Shown: positions 17,401 through 24,669, counted from the stretch's first letter. The stretch is DNA of 64,000 bases from Cloacibacterium caeni_C (GCA_002422665.1 DITA01000059.1:1-64000); one strand, 5' to 3'. The notes: generated by a model from the letters alone, not told the origin. Made by a program: numbers and translations.

Positions 17401-17673
17401 ATTTTCGATTTATTAGTTCAAAATAAAGATTTGACAAATAATGAAAGAGAGAAAGTGAAAAAAGTAGCAAAAGAAACATTAGATGTTTTAATTAAAGAAA
17501 AACTCAATGTGCCCAATTGGAAAGAAAGTAGGGAGCTAAAAGCCAGTATAAAATCTACTATTTATAACCATCTGTTGTATCTCCCTGAAGAAAAATATAA
17601 TGATGAAGAGGTAAGCCTGAAAAGTTTAGCAGTCTATCAACATGTTTATTCTTACACTGGATTTGGATATTAA
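14494..17673 (+). CDS. hsdR: Type I restriction enzyme HsdR, endonuclease and translocase subunit
   Basis: The 1059 residues contain an N-terminal PD-(D/E)XK nuclease (PDVIGFVNGLPLVFFELKAH: Asp near 149, Glu-x-Lys near 163-165). The SF2 translocase follows: Walker A TQGSGKT near 297-303, VISDEAHRTQGG (DEAH near 408) and YLGFTGTPI. A helical C-terminal region starts at about 780 and would bind the HsdM2S core. HsdR pumps DNA using ATP and cleaves far from the recognition site. All catalytic elements are intact, so the system should be active. It starts 11 bases after the second DUF262 gene, which places that pair inside the operon. Confidence 0.95.
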   Translation: MSYEYSEDQLIEQATEDVLKELGWTVVTAWQNETFGELGLLGRDNKTEVVLERDLYAALKKYNPHLPEQAYKKAVEKITQKEADKSLAQLNKAKYALLKNGVEVTYTNQEGKTEKKTLKVFDFNDFKNNTFLAVRQLEVSGELYNRRPDVIGFVNGLPLVFFELKAHAVDLRAAYEDNLKDYKESIPHLFYHNAFIILSNGTDAKVGTVTSSYKYFLDWKRITEEEEGIVSLDTLLRGTCSPKYLMDIFENFLLFDEGGGDPVKLMAKNHQFIGVNRVLENVNNIEDLEGKLGVYWHTQGSGKTYSMVFLCEKIHRKLGGSYTFLIVVDRTELENQAYDTFSGVGIVNNKNIIAGKKVGISGREHLRELLSDNHRYVFSLIHKFSIDPEVESEYPLITDRKNIIVISDEAHRTQGGKYARNMRFYGLPNASYLGFTGTPIIKEEEEITKNIFGEYVSVYDFKRAIEDEATLPLKYLNRGEKLDIQNPEIDEVMADILENENLDDDQRRKLTYHFQKEYPILTAEPRLRTIAKDLVWHFNERGYQGKAMLVTLDKPTAVKMHLYISEYWQEYLSELKQQIEIAKDLQEVQELKRKHQKVEETEICVVVSSEQNEIDKFRNLNLDIEPHRRKIVDRDLEKQFKDEEHPFRLAIVCAMWITGFDAPCVSTVYLDKPIKGHTLMQTIARANRVYDDEKENGLIVDYGNVYKQLEKAYSIYGEGSKGHGKNNGTLQERPLELLEGMVVELREAINQVTQLLEELNFDLKTLIDSSPMQKIAAIRNGVNAVCLNEETRTKFEMAARIVFRKYKALYPERLVMRYTRKYNAIDAMYNALNQKTKSADISEVMGRLQMVVDENVIVKRVEEPSQYEIDLSNLDFDKLRKAFQKVPRKNELVYDLNEAVEKKLEKMLQENPLRMEFYERYKEIVEEYNKGKNEVELQRSFEKLTAFIQDLSHEEKRAYLENLDEQTLSIFDLLVQNKDLTNNEREKVKKVAKETLDVLIKEKLNVPNWKESRELKASIKSTIYNHLLYLPEEKYNDEEVSLKSLAVYQHVYSYTGFGY

Positions 17674-17684
17674 ATACAGCTAAT

Positions 17685-18120
17685 ATGCCTCAAAACTACC
17701 ACATGCTTAACCTGCAAAAACTTCTTTTTATGATTGAAGAGTTACATAAAAGAGGATACGAAAGCCTTAAAGCAATTCCTTCTTTATATCCTTCTGGATC
17801 AAGTTGGCGTTTAGAGGTGTTTAATGCATATTGGAGTCAGAGAGAATCAGCATCTAAGTGGTTAGAGTGTAATTTCAAGGTTAAAAAAAAAGAAATAACA
17901 GAATCTTGTAGAATTAGCCGATCTTTTTGAAAGAGAATTTTTTGGTTTTTTGCAATTATGTAAAGAAGAAAATAAAAAGTATACCATGTGGTTTTCTTAT
18001 ATGTTAGCTGAATTAAATTACGAAGAACTGCCTTATGCTTTTTCTGATTACTATAATGATAGGGATTTTTGGCAAACGTCTCAAGGCAAAAAGATTAAGT
18101 CTTTTAATGAAAGTTATTAA
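17685..18120 (+). pseudogene. Frameshifted small gene after hsdR (about 144 aa if repaired)
   Basis: From ATG 17685 the frame runs MPQNYHMLNLQKLLFMIEEL... and stops at 17930 after the out-of-frame tail SCRISRSF. Removing one base near 17904-17907 (the TCTT in GAATCTTG) joins it to an open downstream frame reading VELADLFEREFFGFLQ... that ends at TAA 18118-18120 and looks like real protein. The total span is then exactly 145 codons. It starts 11 bases after hsdR and must belong to the restriction operon. The break may be a true inactivating insertion or a sequencing error. The family is not recognised; the protein looks soluble and helical. Confidence 0.65.
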
Positions 18121-18183
18121 GAAGCGAATTCAATATTCTTAGAACGAGTTTTTTTCTTTTTTTATTTTCCCTATTTTCGCAGC

Positions 18184-19239
18184 ATGATTTTCACAGAAGA
18201 AACCACACTAGAACATCTTTGCATTAATTACGTAGGAAACCATACGCATCAAGAAGCTTTGGTAACCACAGATTCAGAAGTTTTCATCACAGATGAGATG
18301 AAAGCATTGCTCAAAGATTATTTCCTTAAAAACTTTAAACCCGAAATCTTTTTCGAGTTTTTCCATAGTTCTAATATCGAAAATAACGAAGTGTTTACTT
18401 ACGTTTCAGAGATTTTTGAACAACCAGAATTGTTAGAAAACCAGTCCAAAAAATTGGCAAAACTGCTTTACGAACATTCTACCAATCCTAGAACCAAAGG
18501 TGGAGAATTCTACGTTTGCTTTTTCAAAGATTGCATCGTAAAAGGAGAAAGATATGACGCAGTCGGACTTTTTAAATCCGAAAACAAAGACACTTTCTTG
18601 AAAGTTTCTACCAAAAACGATGTCACACTGAGCGGAGTCGAAGTGTTTGAATTGGAGACTTTACAGGGAATCAATTTGAATAAAGTAGACAAAGGTTGCT
18701 TGATTTACAATACCAACAAAGAACAAGGTTACCTCATGTCTATAATTGATGGAACGAGTAGAGCAGAAACAAGTTATTGGATGGACGATTTCTTACAGGT
18801 TCGTCAGCGACAAGACGAATATTTTGAGACGCAAGAAACGCTTACGCTTTACAAAGAATACATAACGAAACAGCTTCCGCAGGAATTTGAAATCACCAAA
18901 GCCGACCAAGCAGATTTCTTGAATAAATCGCTGAGTTTTTTCAAAGAAAAAGAAGAATTTAAGATGGAAGAATTCACAGGAGAAGTTTTGAAAGACCAAG
19001 AAGTCATCCAAAGTTTTAATGCCTTCAAAACACAATACGAAGACGAAAGAGATTATGCTTTGTCAGACGAATTTGCCATCAATGATGCGGCAGTTAAGAA
19101 AAACGCTAGAATTTTTAAAAGCGTCATCAAACTAGACAAAAACTTCCATATTTACATTCACGGAGACCGAAAACTCATCCAGCAAGGACAAGATGAAAAC
19201 GGAAAATATTATATGCTGTACTTCGAAGAAGAAAACTAA
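18184..19239 (+). CDS. Nucleoid-associated protein (NdpA/YejK family, PF04245-like)
   Basis: The 351 residues match the 37-kDa nucleoid-associated protein family. The opening LEHLCINYVGNHTHQEALVTT, the FYVCFFKDCIVKGERYDAVGLFKSE strand region with DTFLKV, and the closing IYIHGDRKLIQQG are typical. E. coli YejK binds nucleoid DNA and topoisomerase IV. There is no export signal. The gene follows the frameshifted gene by 64 bases with its own AT-rich leader; whether it is part of the defence region or the start of the core genome cannot be told. The family call is from pattern memory and fairly firm. Confidence 0.75.
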   Translation: MIFTEETTLEHLCINYVGNHTHQEALVTTDSEVFITDEMKALLKDYFLKNFKPEIFFEFFHSSNIENNEVFTYVSEIFEQPELLENQSKKLAKLLYEHSTNPRTKGGEFYVCFFKDCIVKGERYDAVGLFKSENKDTFLKVSTKNDVTLSGVEVFELETLQGINLNKVDKGCLIYNTNKEQGYLMSIIDGTSRAETSYWMDDFLQVRQRQDEYFETQETLTLYKEYITKQLPQEFEITKADQADFLNKSLSFFKEKEEFKMEEFTGEVLKDQEVIQSFNAFKTQYEDERDYALSDEFAINDAAVKKNARIFKSVIKLDKNFHIYIHGDRKLIQQGQDENGKYYMLYFEEEN

Positions 19240-19322
19240 AAAAAATATCTCGCTGATTTAGCAAATTTAGCAGATTTTAAAAAAAATATTCATCAGTATA
19301 ATAAGCTAGAGTTTAAAAAATA

Positions 19323-19440
19323 AAGGACAAAAAAGTAAATTTTTGTCCTTTTGAATTTCTTATTTTTAATCTTTTCTTTTGTCTCTTTTGCGGTTAAATT
19401 AATTTTAAAAAATATCGGCTTAATCTGCAAAATCAGCGAA
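19323..19440. repeat. Spacer tandem repeat, copy 1
   Basis: This unit and the one at 19453-19567 share the order AAGGACAAAAA, TTTTTGTCCTTTTGAA, TTTTGTCTCTTTTGCGG, ATCGGCTTAATCTGC. They are about 115-118 bases each with a dozen or so differences. Each begins with an AAGGACAAAAA/TTTTTGTCCTT hairpin. The spacer 19240-19607 contains no gene. Confidence 0.8.
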
Positions 19441-19452
19441 AGAAAAAAAATC

Positions 19453-19567
19453 AAGGACAAAAATTTACTTTTTGTCCTTTTGAACTTCTTATTTTCAATT
19501 TTTTCTTTTGTCTCTTTTGCGGTTAATTAATTTTAAAAAACATCGGCTTAATCTGCACAATCATCGA
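19453..19567. repeat. Spacer tandem repeat, copy 2
   Basis: Second copy of the roughly 117-base unit, lying between copy 1 and the cysK terminator. It ends in an AATCTGCACAATCATCGAG variant of a word family seen in other spacers. Confidence 0.8.
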
Positions 19568-19577
19568 GAAACAAAAA

Positions 19578-19602
19578 AACGCTCCAAATTTTTGGAGCGT
19601 TT
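19578..19602 (-). terminator. Intrinsic terminator of cysK
   Basis: AACGCTCCAAA pairs with TTTGGAGCGTT. Read on the - strand the stem follows the cysK stop by a few bases and runs into seven Ts. Confidence 0.8.
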
Positions 19603-19607
19603 TCATT

Positions 19608-20543
19608 TTATTTCAATTCAGATTCATTTTCTTGGAACAAATCTGGAACTGACCAATATCTTTCGCCAGTGTCATAATTAAAGGTCAAAACTTTAGCGCC
19701 TTTTGGTAAATCGCCCAATTTTTTCGCAATTGCAGCAAGAGAAGCACCAGTAGAAATTCCTGCTAAAATTCCTTCTTGAGCAGCTAATTTTCTAGCAAAA
19801 TCAAAAGCTTCTGCTTTTTCTACTTGAATCACACCGTCTAGAATTTCAGAATTCAGCACTTTTGGTACAAAACCAGCTCCAATTCCTTGCAAAGGATGCG
19901 GGCCAGGATTTCCACCGCTTAAAACTGGTGAATCTGTAGGTTCTACGGCATAACTTTTCAAATTCGGGAATTTCTCTTTTAGTACTTCTGTTACGCCCGT
20001 AATATGACCACCAGTTCCTACACCTGTAATCACATAGTCAAATCCTTCTGGGAAATCTGCTAAAATTTCTTGAGCGGTGGTATTTTTATGAATTTCTGGA
20101 TTTGCATCGTTTTCAAATTGCTGTGGAATCCATGAATTTTCAATCTTAGAAGCTAGTTCGTAGGCTTTTTTCACCGCACCATTGGTTCCCAATTCTCTAG
20201 GAGTTAAAACAAATTCAGCGCCATAAGCAGACATTAACTTTCTGCGTTCCACAGACATAGATTCCGGCATTACCAAAACTAATTTGTAACCTCTAACCGC
20301 GCAAACCATTGCTAAACCAACACCTGTGTTTCCCGAAGTAGGTTCTATAATCAGGGTATCTTTATTAATTTTTCCTTCTTTTTCAGCCGTTTCTATCATC
20401 GCAAGAGCAATTCTGTCTTTGATGCTTCCACCAGGATTTTGGCGTTCTAGTTTCATCCACACTTCTACATCACTCCCGAAAATCTTATTTAATTTTACCA
20501 ATGGAGTGTTGCCAATCACTTCTAGTACATTATTAACTTTCAT
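19608..20543 (-). CDS. cysK: Cysteine synthase A (O-acetylserine sulfhydrylase)
   Basis: The 311-residue PLP enzyme makes L-cysteine from O-acetylserine and sulfide. The PLP lysine is Lys42 in NPGGSIKDRIA. The phosphate and substrate loop TSGNTG (69-74), the glycine loop GVGTGGHITG and GISTGASLAA are all present. Length and order fit CysK rather than cystathionine beta-synthase, as no CBS domains follow. It lies downstream of cysE on the same strand, so the two steps of cysteine synthesis are neighbours, separated by a 276-base spacer with repeats. A strong terminator follows. Confidence 0.95.
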   Translation of the reverse strand: MKVNNVLEVIGNTPLVKLNKIFGSDVEVWMKLERQNPGGSIKDRIALAMIETAEKEGKINKDTLIIEPTSGNTGVGLAMVCAVRGYKLVLVMPESMSVERRKLMSAYGAEFVLTPRELGTNGAVKKAYELASKIENSWIPQQFENDANPEIHKNTTAQEILADFPEGFDYVITGVGTGGHITGVTEVLKEKFPNLKSYAVEPTDSPVLSGGNPGPHPLQGIGAGFVPKVLNSEILDGVIQVEKAEAFDFARKLAAQEGILAGISTGASLAAIAKKLGDLPKGAKVLTFNYDTGERYWSVPDLFQENESELK

Positions 20544-20570
20544 ATTTTTTAAATTTTAAATATTATTAAT

Positions 20571-20692
20571 TTGGGCAGCTTTTCCGCCTTCCACTCTCGC
20601 TTTTTTAAAATTTTTCCTTCGCTAACTCTCCTAAAGGAGAGAACCAAAAAATTTTAAAAAGAGCTCCGTTCAAGTCGGGCTGCAAGTTTCGT
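20571..20692. repeat. Dispersed spacer repeat, copy A
   Basis: Begins GGGCAGCTTTTCCGCCTTCC and ends with CAAGTCGGGCTGCAAGTTTCG-like sequence, with a CTCTCCTAAAGGAGAG hairpin in the middle. The ends correspond to those of the element at 25841-25937 (TTCCGCC-TCC at the left, TCAAGTCGGG-GCAA at the right). Confidence 0.6.
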
Positions 20693-20717
20693 TATCTTAA
20701 TTAAATTCAGTTTTTTA

Positions 20718-20824
20718 TTTACCTCAACCTCTATATTTACCTCTACCTCAACCTTTACCTTTACCTCAACCTTAGCCTTTACCTCAACCTTAGCCTTTAC
20801 CTCAACCTTAGCCTTTACCTCAAA
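20718..20824. repeat. 18-bp minisatellite between cysE and cysK
   Basis: The unit TTTACCTCAACCTTAGCC is repeated with period 18 near-perfectly at about 20757-20822 and degenerates toward 20718 into 6-base TTTACCTCAACC variants. On the - strand it reads as repeated EVKAKV right after the cysE stop, whose last bases are part of the array. Confidence 0.85.
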
Positions 20825-21644
20825 TAAAGTAGTTAATCGGTTCATCACCCGGAAATTTGTTTCTCACCGTCACTTGACCTTTATGAAAAACCACCGAATT
20901 TTTCGGTAGACTGTCTGTAATCCATACGTTTCCACCGATGATGCTGTTCTCGCCAATCACAGTTTCTCCTCCTAAAATGGTAGCATTCGCATAAATAACT
21001 ACACCGTTTTCTATGGTAGGATGTCTTTTGGTATTGGCAATTTCTTTAGAAACAGAAAGCGCTCCCAAGGTAACTCCTTGATAAATTTTGACACCATTTC
21101 CAATTTCTGAGGTTTCACCTATTACAATTCCCGTACCATGATCGATGAAGAATGGCGAACCAATGTTAGCACCCGGATGAATGTCTATTCCTGTTTTGCT
21201 GTGTGCCAATTCTGTCCAAATTCTAGGAATCAACGGAATTTTTTCCAGTTGCAATTCGTGAGCCAATCTGTAAATCGTAATTGCATAAAAACCCGGATAG
21301 GAAAAAGTGACTTCTTCTACAGAGGTTGCAGCAGGGTCATTTTCTAGTGCAAAAGCAGCGTCTTTTTCTAAAGTTTTATAGATTTCTGGGAATTTGGTAA
21401 AAAAATATTCTCCACATGCTGTGGCTTTTTCTTTGTCATCAAAAACAGAACACAGAATCTTGATAAAATCTATTTTAAATTGTTGTAATCTATTGGCGAT
21501 TTCATCTTCTGAAGCACATCTTTGAAGTTCTAGAAAAAACACGAATCTGAAAAAATCATCGATAAAGGTTTCGATTTTCTTTTTATCTAAATCATATTTT
21601 CTGTTAGAATATCCGTCTTGTAAATGCTTCAAAAAATTTTCCAT
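20820..21644 (-). CDS. cysE: Serine O-acetyltransferase
   Basis: The 274-residue protein has the helical N-terminal SAT domain and a C-terminal left-handed beta-helix of hexapeptide repeats. Examples are GIDIHPGANIGSPFFIDHGT, IVIGETSEIGNGVKIYQGV and TILGGETVIGENSIIGGNVW. His in DIHPGA and the DHGTG motif are the expected catalytic residues. It makes O-acetylserine for CysK, encoded downstream on the same strand. In bacteria this enzyme is usually feedback-inhibited by cysteine and binds CysK through its C-terminus, which here ends YFI, compatible with the needed terminal Ile. A TACCTTTG element lies 17 bases upstream. Confidence 0.93.
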   Translation of the reverse strand: MENFLKHLQDGYSNRKYDLDKKKIETFIDDFFRFVFFLELQRCASEDEIANRLQQFKIDFIKILCSVFDDKEKATACGEYFFTKFPEIYKTLEKDAAFALENDPAATSVEEVTFSYPGFYAITIYRLAHELQLEKIPLIPRIWTELAHSKTGIDIHPGANIGSPFFIDHGTGIVIGETSEIGNGVKIYQGVTLGALSVSKEIANTKRHPTIENGVVIYANATILGGETVIGENSIIGGNVWITDSLPKNSVVFHKGQVTVRNKFPGDEPINYFI

Positions 21645-21660
21645 CCTTCAAAATTTAAAA

Positions 21661-21668
21661 CAAAGGTA
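21661..21668 (-). promoter_or_regulatory. -7 element of the cysE promoter
   Basis: On the - strand this reads TACCTTTG, a full match to TAnnTTTG, and lies 17 bases before the cysE ATG. No TTG is seen at the usual upstream spacing. Confidence 0.45.
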
Positions 21669-21767
21669 AGCAATGTCTCTGTTTTTGTCCTTGATTTATG
21701 GTAATTTTTACATCTATTTACATGATTGAAAAATTTTAAAATTAGGATTTAATTCATATCAAGAAAA

Positions 21768-21798
21768 TTGTCTAATCCTCAAATAATCATTAAATTTG
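21768..21798 (+). promoter_or_regulatory. Promoter of mdh
   Basis: TTG at 21768-21770, a 20-base spacer and TAAATTTG at 21791-21798 match the Bacteroidota promoter TTG-N17-23-TAnnTTTG. The ATG of mdh follows 36 bases later. Confidence 0.65.
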
Positions 21799-21833
21799 AG
21801 CAACTTAATTTTAAACTTTAAAAAAATAAAAAA

Positions 21834-22760
21834 ATGAAAGTAACTGTAGTTGGAGCAGGAGCTGTAGGTGCATCTTGCGCAGAATATATTGCTATGAAAA
21901 ACTTCTGTTCAGAAGTAGTTTTAGTAGATATTAAAGAAGGTTTTGCTGAAGGTAAAGCAATGGATTTAATGCAAACTGCTTCTTTGAATGGTTTTGATAC
22001 TAAAATTACGGGAACAACTGGTGATTATAGTAAAACTGCTGGTTCAGATGTAGCGGTAATCACTTCTGGTATTCCTAGAAAACCAGGAATGACTAGAGAA
22101 GAGTTAATCGGTATCAATGCGGGAATTGTAAAAGATGTAACGGCTAACTTAGTAAAACATTCTCCTAATGTAACCATTATCGTGGTTTCTAACCCAATGG
22201 ATACTATGGCTTACCTAGTTCACAAAACTTCTGGTTTACCAAAACATAAAATCATTGGAATGGGAGGTGCTCTAGATTCTGCAAGATTCAAATACAGATT
22301 AGCAGAAGCTTTAGAAGCTCCAATTTCTGATGTAGACGGAATGGTAATTGCAGCACACTCAGATACTGGTATGCTTCCTTTATTGTCTAAAGCAACTAGA
22401 AACGGTGTTCCTGTAACTTCTTTCTTAACTGAAGAACAACAAGCGTATGTAGTAGAAGAAACTAAAGTAGGAGGTGCTACATTAACTAAATTATTAGGAA
22501 CTTCAGCTTGGTATGCACCAGGTGCAGCAGTTTCTGTAATGGTTCAGGCAATTGCTTGTGACCAAAAGAAAATGATTCCTTGTTCACTTATGTTAGACGG
22601 AGAATACGGACAATCTGATATTTGCTTAGGTGTTCCTGCGATTATCGGGAAAAATGGAGTAGAAAAAATCGTAGAAATCGAATTAACTGAAGCAGAAAAA
22701 GAAAAATTTGCAACTGCAGCAGCAGCAGTAAGAGAAGTAAACGGAGATTTAAAATTCTAA
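21834..22760 (+). CDS. mdh: Malate dehydrogenase
   Basis: The 308-residue NAD-dependent enzyme interconverts malate and oxaloacetate in the TCA cycle. The Rossmann loop GAGAVGASCA is at residues 7-16, and Asp in VVLVDIKEG selects NAD. The substrate arginine loop appears as SGIPRKPGMTREEL, VSNPMDTMAY and the GGALDSARF motif follow, and the catalytic His is in VIAAHSDTGM. The LDH-like malate dehydrogenase type (shorter, MDH III) is indicated. The gene is single, with its own promoter and terminator. Confidence 0.93.
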   Translation: MKVTVVGAGAVGASCAEYIAMKNFCSEVVLVDIKEGFAEGKAMDLMQTASLNGFDTKITGTTGDYSKTAGSDVAVITSGIPRKPGMTREELIGINAGIVKDVTANLVKHSPNVTIIVVSNPMDTMAYLVHKTSGLPKHKIIGMGGALDSARFKYRLAEALEAPISDVDGMVIAAHSDTGMLPLLSKATRNGVPVTSFLTEEQQAYVVEETKVGGATLTKLLGTSAWYAPGAAVSVMVQAIACDQKKMIPCSLMLDGEYGQSDICLGVPAIIGKNGVEKIVEIELTEAEKEKFATAAAAVREVNGDLKF

Positions 22761-22783
22761 AAAACTCTTTTTTTGAAATAAAT

Positions 22784-22812
22784 AAAACGCATCTTTTAGG
22801 TGCGTTTTTTTT
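22784..22812 (+). terminator. Intrinsic terminator of mdh
   Basis: AAAACGCA (22784-22791) pairs with TGCGTTTT (22801-22808) and the run of Ts continues. Confidence 0.75.
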
Positions 22813-22871
22813 GAAGTCGAACGATTTAATTTTTTAATATAAAATTAAACTTTAGCTACAATAAAAACCTT

Positions 22872-22879
22872 TAAATTTG
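22872..22879 (+). promoter_or_regulatory. -7 element before pafA
   Basis: TAAATTTG matches TAnnTTTG and lies 24 bases before the pafA ATG. No TTG at the expected upstream distance is visible. Confidence 0.4.
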
Positions 22880-22902
22880 TCTAAATTAAAATTTCTAGAA
22901 AA

Positions 22903-24561
22903 ATGCTTAGAAAAATTAGCACTCTTGCATTGGTAACATTGGCTTTGTTATCTGTAGATGCACAAAAAAATAAAAATACTCAATACAATGATGGAGTAGA
23001 AAGACCAAAATTGGTGGTAGGAATTGTAGTAGACCAGATGCGTTGGGATTTCTTGTATAAATATCAAGCAAAATACGGAAACGGTGGCTTCAAAAGATTA
23101 TTAAATGAAGGCTACAGTTTTAATAATGTGATGATTGATTATATTCCTACGGTTACTGCATTAGGTCATACTTCTATTTATACAGGTTCTGTTCCATCGA
23201 TTCATGGAATTGCGGGAAACGACTGGACAGATAAAGAAACAGGTAAAAACGTTTACTGTACCACAGATGAAACGGTAAATGCTGTAGGAACAGAAGCTAA
23301 AAAAATAGGTCAGCATTCTCCTAGAAATCTTTGGAGTACTACCATTACAGACCAGTTAGGAATTGCAACCAATTTTCGTTCAAAAGTAGTGGGAGTTTCA
23401 TTAAAAGACAGAGCTTCTATTTTACCAGCAGGACATAATCCTACTGCGGCTTTTTGGTTTGATGAAACCACGGGGAATTTCATCACTTCTGATTATTATT
23501 TGAAAGAATTACCACAATGGTTGAATGAATTTAACAAAGAAGAAAACGGTAAAAAATTAGTTGCAAAAGGTTGGAAAACATTACTTCCTATTTCAGAATA
23601 TTTCGAAAGTACAGAGGATAATGTTGCATGGGAAAGTCTTTTAGGAAGCGCTAAAACACCTACTTTTCCTTATGAAAATTTAGCAAAAGATTATGAGGCT
23701 AAAAAAGGAGTCATCAGAACTACACCTTTTGGAAATTCTTTAACCCTAAAAATGGCTGAAGCTACAATTAAAGGTTACAAAATGGGTGAAGATAATATTA
23801 CAGATTTCTTAGCAATAAATATTGCTTCTACAGATTATGTAGGTCATGCTTTTGGCCCAAATTCTATAGAAATAGAAGATACTTATTTAAGATTAGACAG
23901 AGATTTAGAAGCGTTTTTTCAGCAGTTAGACAAAAAAGTAGGAAAAGGTAACTACTTGGTATTCTTATCTGCAGATCACGGTGGCGCTCATGCTGAAGGA
24001 TACATGCAAGCAAATAAGATGATGACAGGCTTCTTTGATGATGGTTTAGAAAAAAATCTTGGCGAAGAACTAGAAAAAAAATATGCAGGAAGTAAATTAA
24101 TTCTGGGAATTGATAATTACCAAATTTATCTCAACCACAATACTATTAAGGAAAAAGGATTGGATGCAGATGAGGTGAAAAAAAATATTCTTTCTCAATT
24201 AAATAAAGACAAAAGAGTTCTATACGCTGTAGATTTAGAAGATGTAGCTGAAGCAGCAATTCCAGAACCGATAAAAACCAGAATTATCAATGGTTACAAC
24301 TGGCAAAGAAGTGGAGATATTCAAATTGTTTCGCATGATGGTATGCTGCCAACTTATGCTAAAAAAGGAACTACTCACAGCGTTTGGAATTCATACGATG
24401 CTCACATTCCATTAATTTTTATGGGTTGGAAAGTTAAAAACGGACAAAGTGCAAAACCATATCACATGACAGATATTGCACCAACTCTAGCTCAAATGCT
24501 GAAAGTGGAAAATCCAAGTGGAAACATAGGAAATCCTATTACAGAAGTTTTAGAAAAATAA
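22903..24561 (+). CDS. pafA: PafA-type alkaline phosphatase, exported
   Basis: The 552-residue protein begins with a signal peptide (about 1-21, ...LALLSVDAQ) and is an alkaline phosphatase superfamily enzyme. The nucleophile is Thr85 in PTVTALGHTS, with Asn106 in GND 21 residues later and Lys168/Arg170 in SLKDRAS. These spacings equal those of Elizabethkingia PafA (Thr79, Asn100, Lys162, Arg164), where the Lys/Arg pair marks phosphomonoesterase specificity. Metal ligands are visible in VVDQM, STDYVGHAFG and SADHGG. The enzyme should release phosphate from monoesters in the periplasm. PafA is known as phosphate-irrepressible. The gene is monocistronic with a terminator at 24589-24615. Confidence 0.9.
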   Translation: MLRKISTLALVTLALLSVDAQKNKNTQYNDGVERPKLVVGIVVDQMRWDFLYKYQAKYGNGGFKRLLNEGYSFNNVMIDYIPTVTALGHTSIYTGSVPSIHGIAGNDWTDKETGKNVYCTTDETVNAVGTEAKKIGQHSPRNLWSTTITDQLGIATNFRSKVVGVSLKDRASILPAGHNPTAAFWFDETTGNFITSDYYLKELPQWLNEFNKEENGKKLVAKGWKTLLPISEYFESTEDNVAWESLLGSAKTPTFPYENLAKDYEAKKGVIRTTPFGNSLTLKMAEATIKGYKMGEDNITDFLAINIASTDYVGHAFGPNSIEIEDTYLRLDRDLEAFFQQLDKKVGKGNYLVFLSADHGGAHAEGYMQANKMMTGFFDDGLEKNLGEELEKKYAGSKLILGIDNYQIYLNHNTIKEKGLDADEVKKNILSQLNKDKRVLYAVDLEDVAEAAIPEPIKTRIINGYNWQRSGDIQIVSHDGMLPTYAKKGTTHSVWNSYDAHIPLIFMGWKVKNGQSAKPYHMTDIAPTLAQMLKVENPSGNIGNPITEVLEK

Positions 24562-24588
24562 TAGATTTTTATCTAATATGATATTATA

Positions 24589-24615
24589 AAATCGGGAAGT
24601 CTTCCCGATTTTTTT
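24589..24615 (+). terminator. Intrinsic terminator of pafA
   Basis: AAATCGGGAAG pairs with CTTCCCGATTT around a single T, followed by Ts. Confidence 0.8.
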
Positions 24616-24628
24616 GTTTTAAAATATG

Positions 24629-24669
24629 AAAAACGTACGGCGCGAGCAAAGCTCGCGCCGTACGTTTTT
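24629..24669. repeat. Perfect 19-bp GC-rich hairpin
   Basis: AAAAACGTACGGCGCGAGC (24629-24647) pairs without mismatch with 24651-24669 across the 3-base loop AAA. The core is much more GC-rich than its surroundings. It has As at one end and Ts at the other, so it can act as a terminator in both directions between the convergent pafA and DUF4136 genes. Confidence 0.85.

Noticed and set aside
19240..19607. Possible CRISPR-like array in the spacer
   Set aside because: There are only two diverged long copies, no regular short repeats with spacers, and no cas genes nearby.
20654..20848. Open frame of 64 codons with EVKAKV repeats on the - strand
   Set aside because: It arises from the minisatellite plus part of the dispersed repeat, overlaps the end of cysE and has no start context; treated as a repeat, not a gene.
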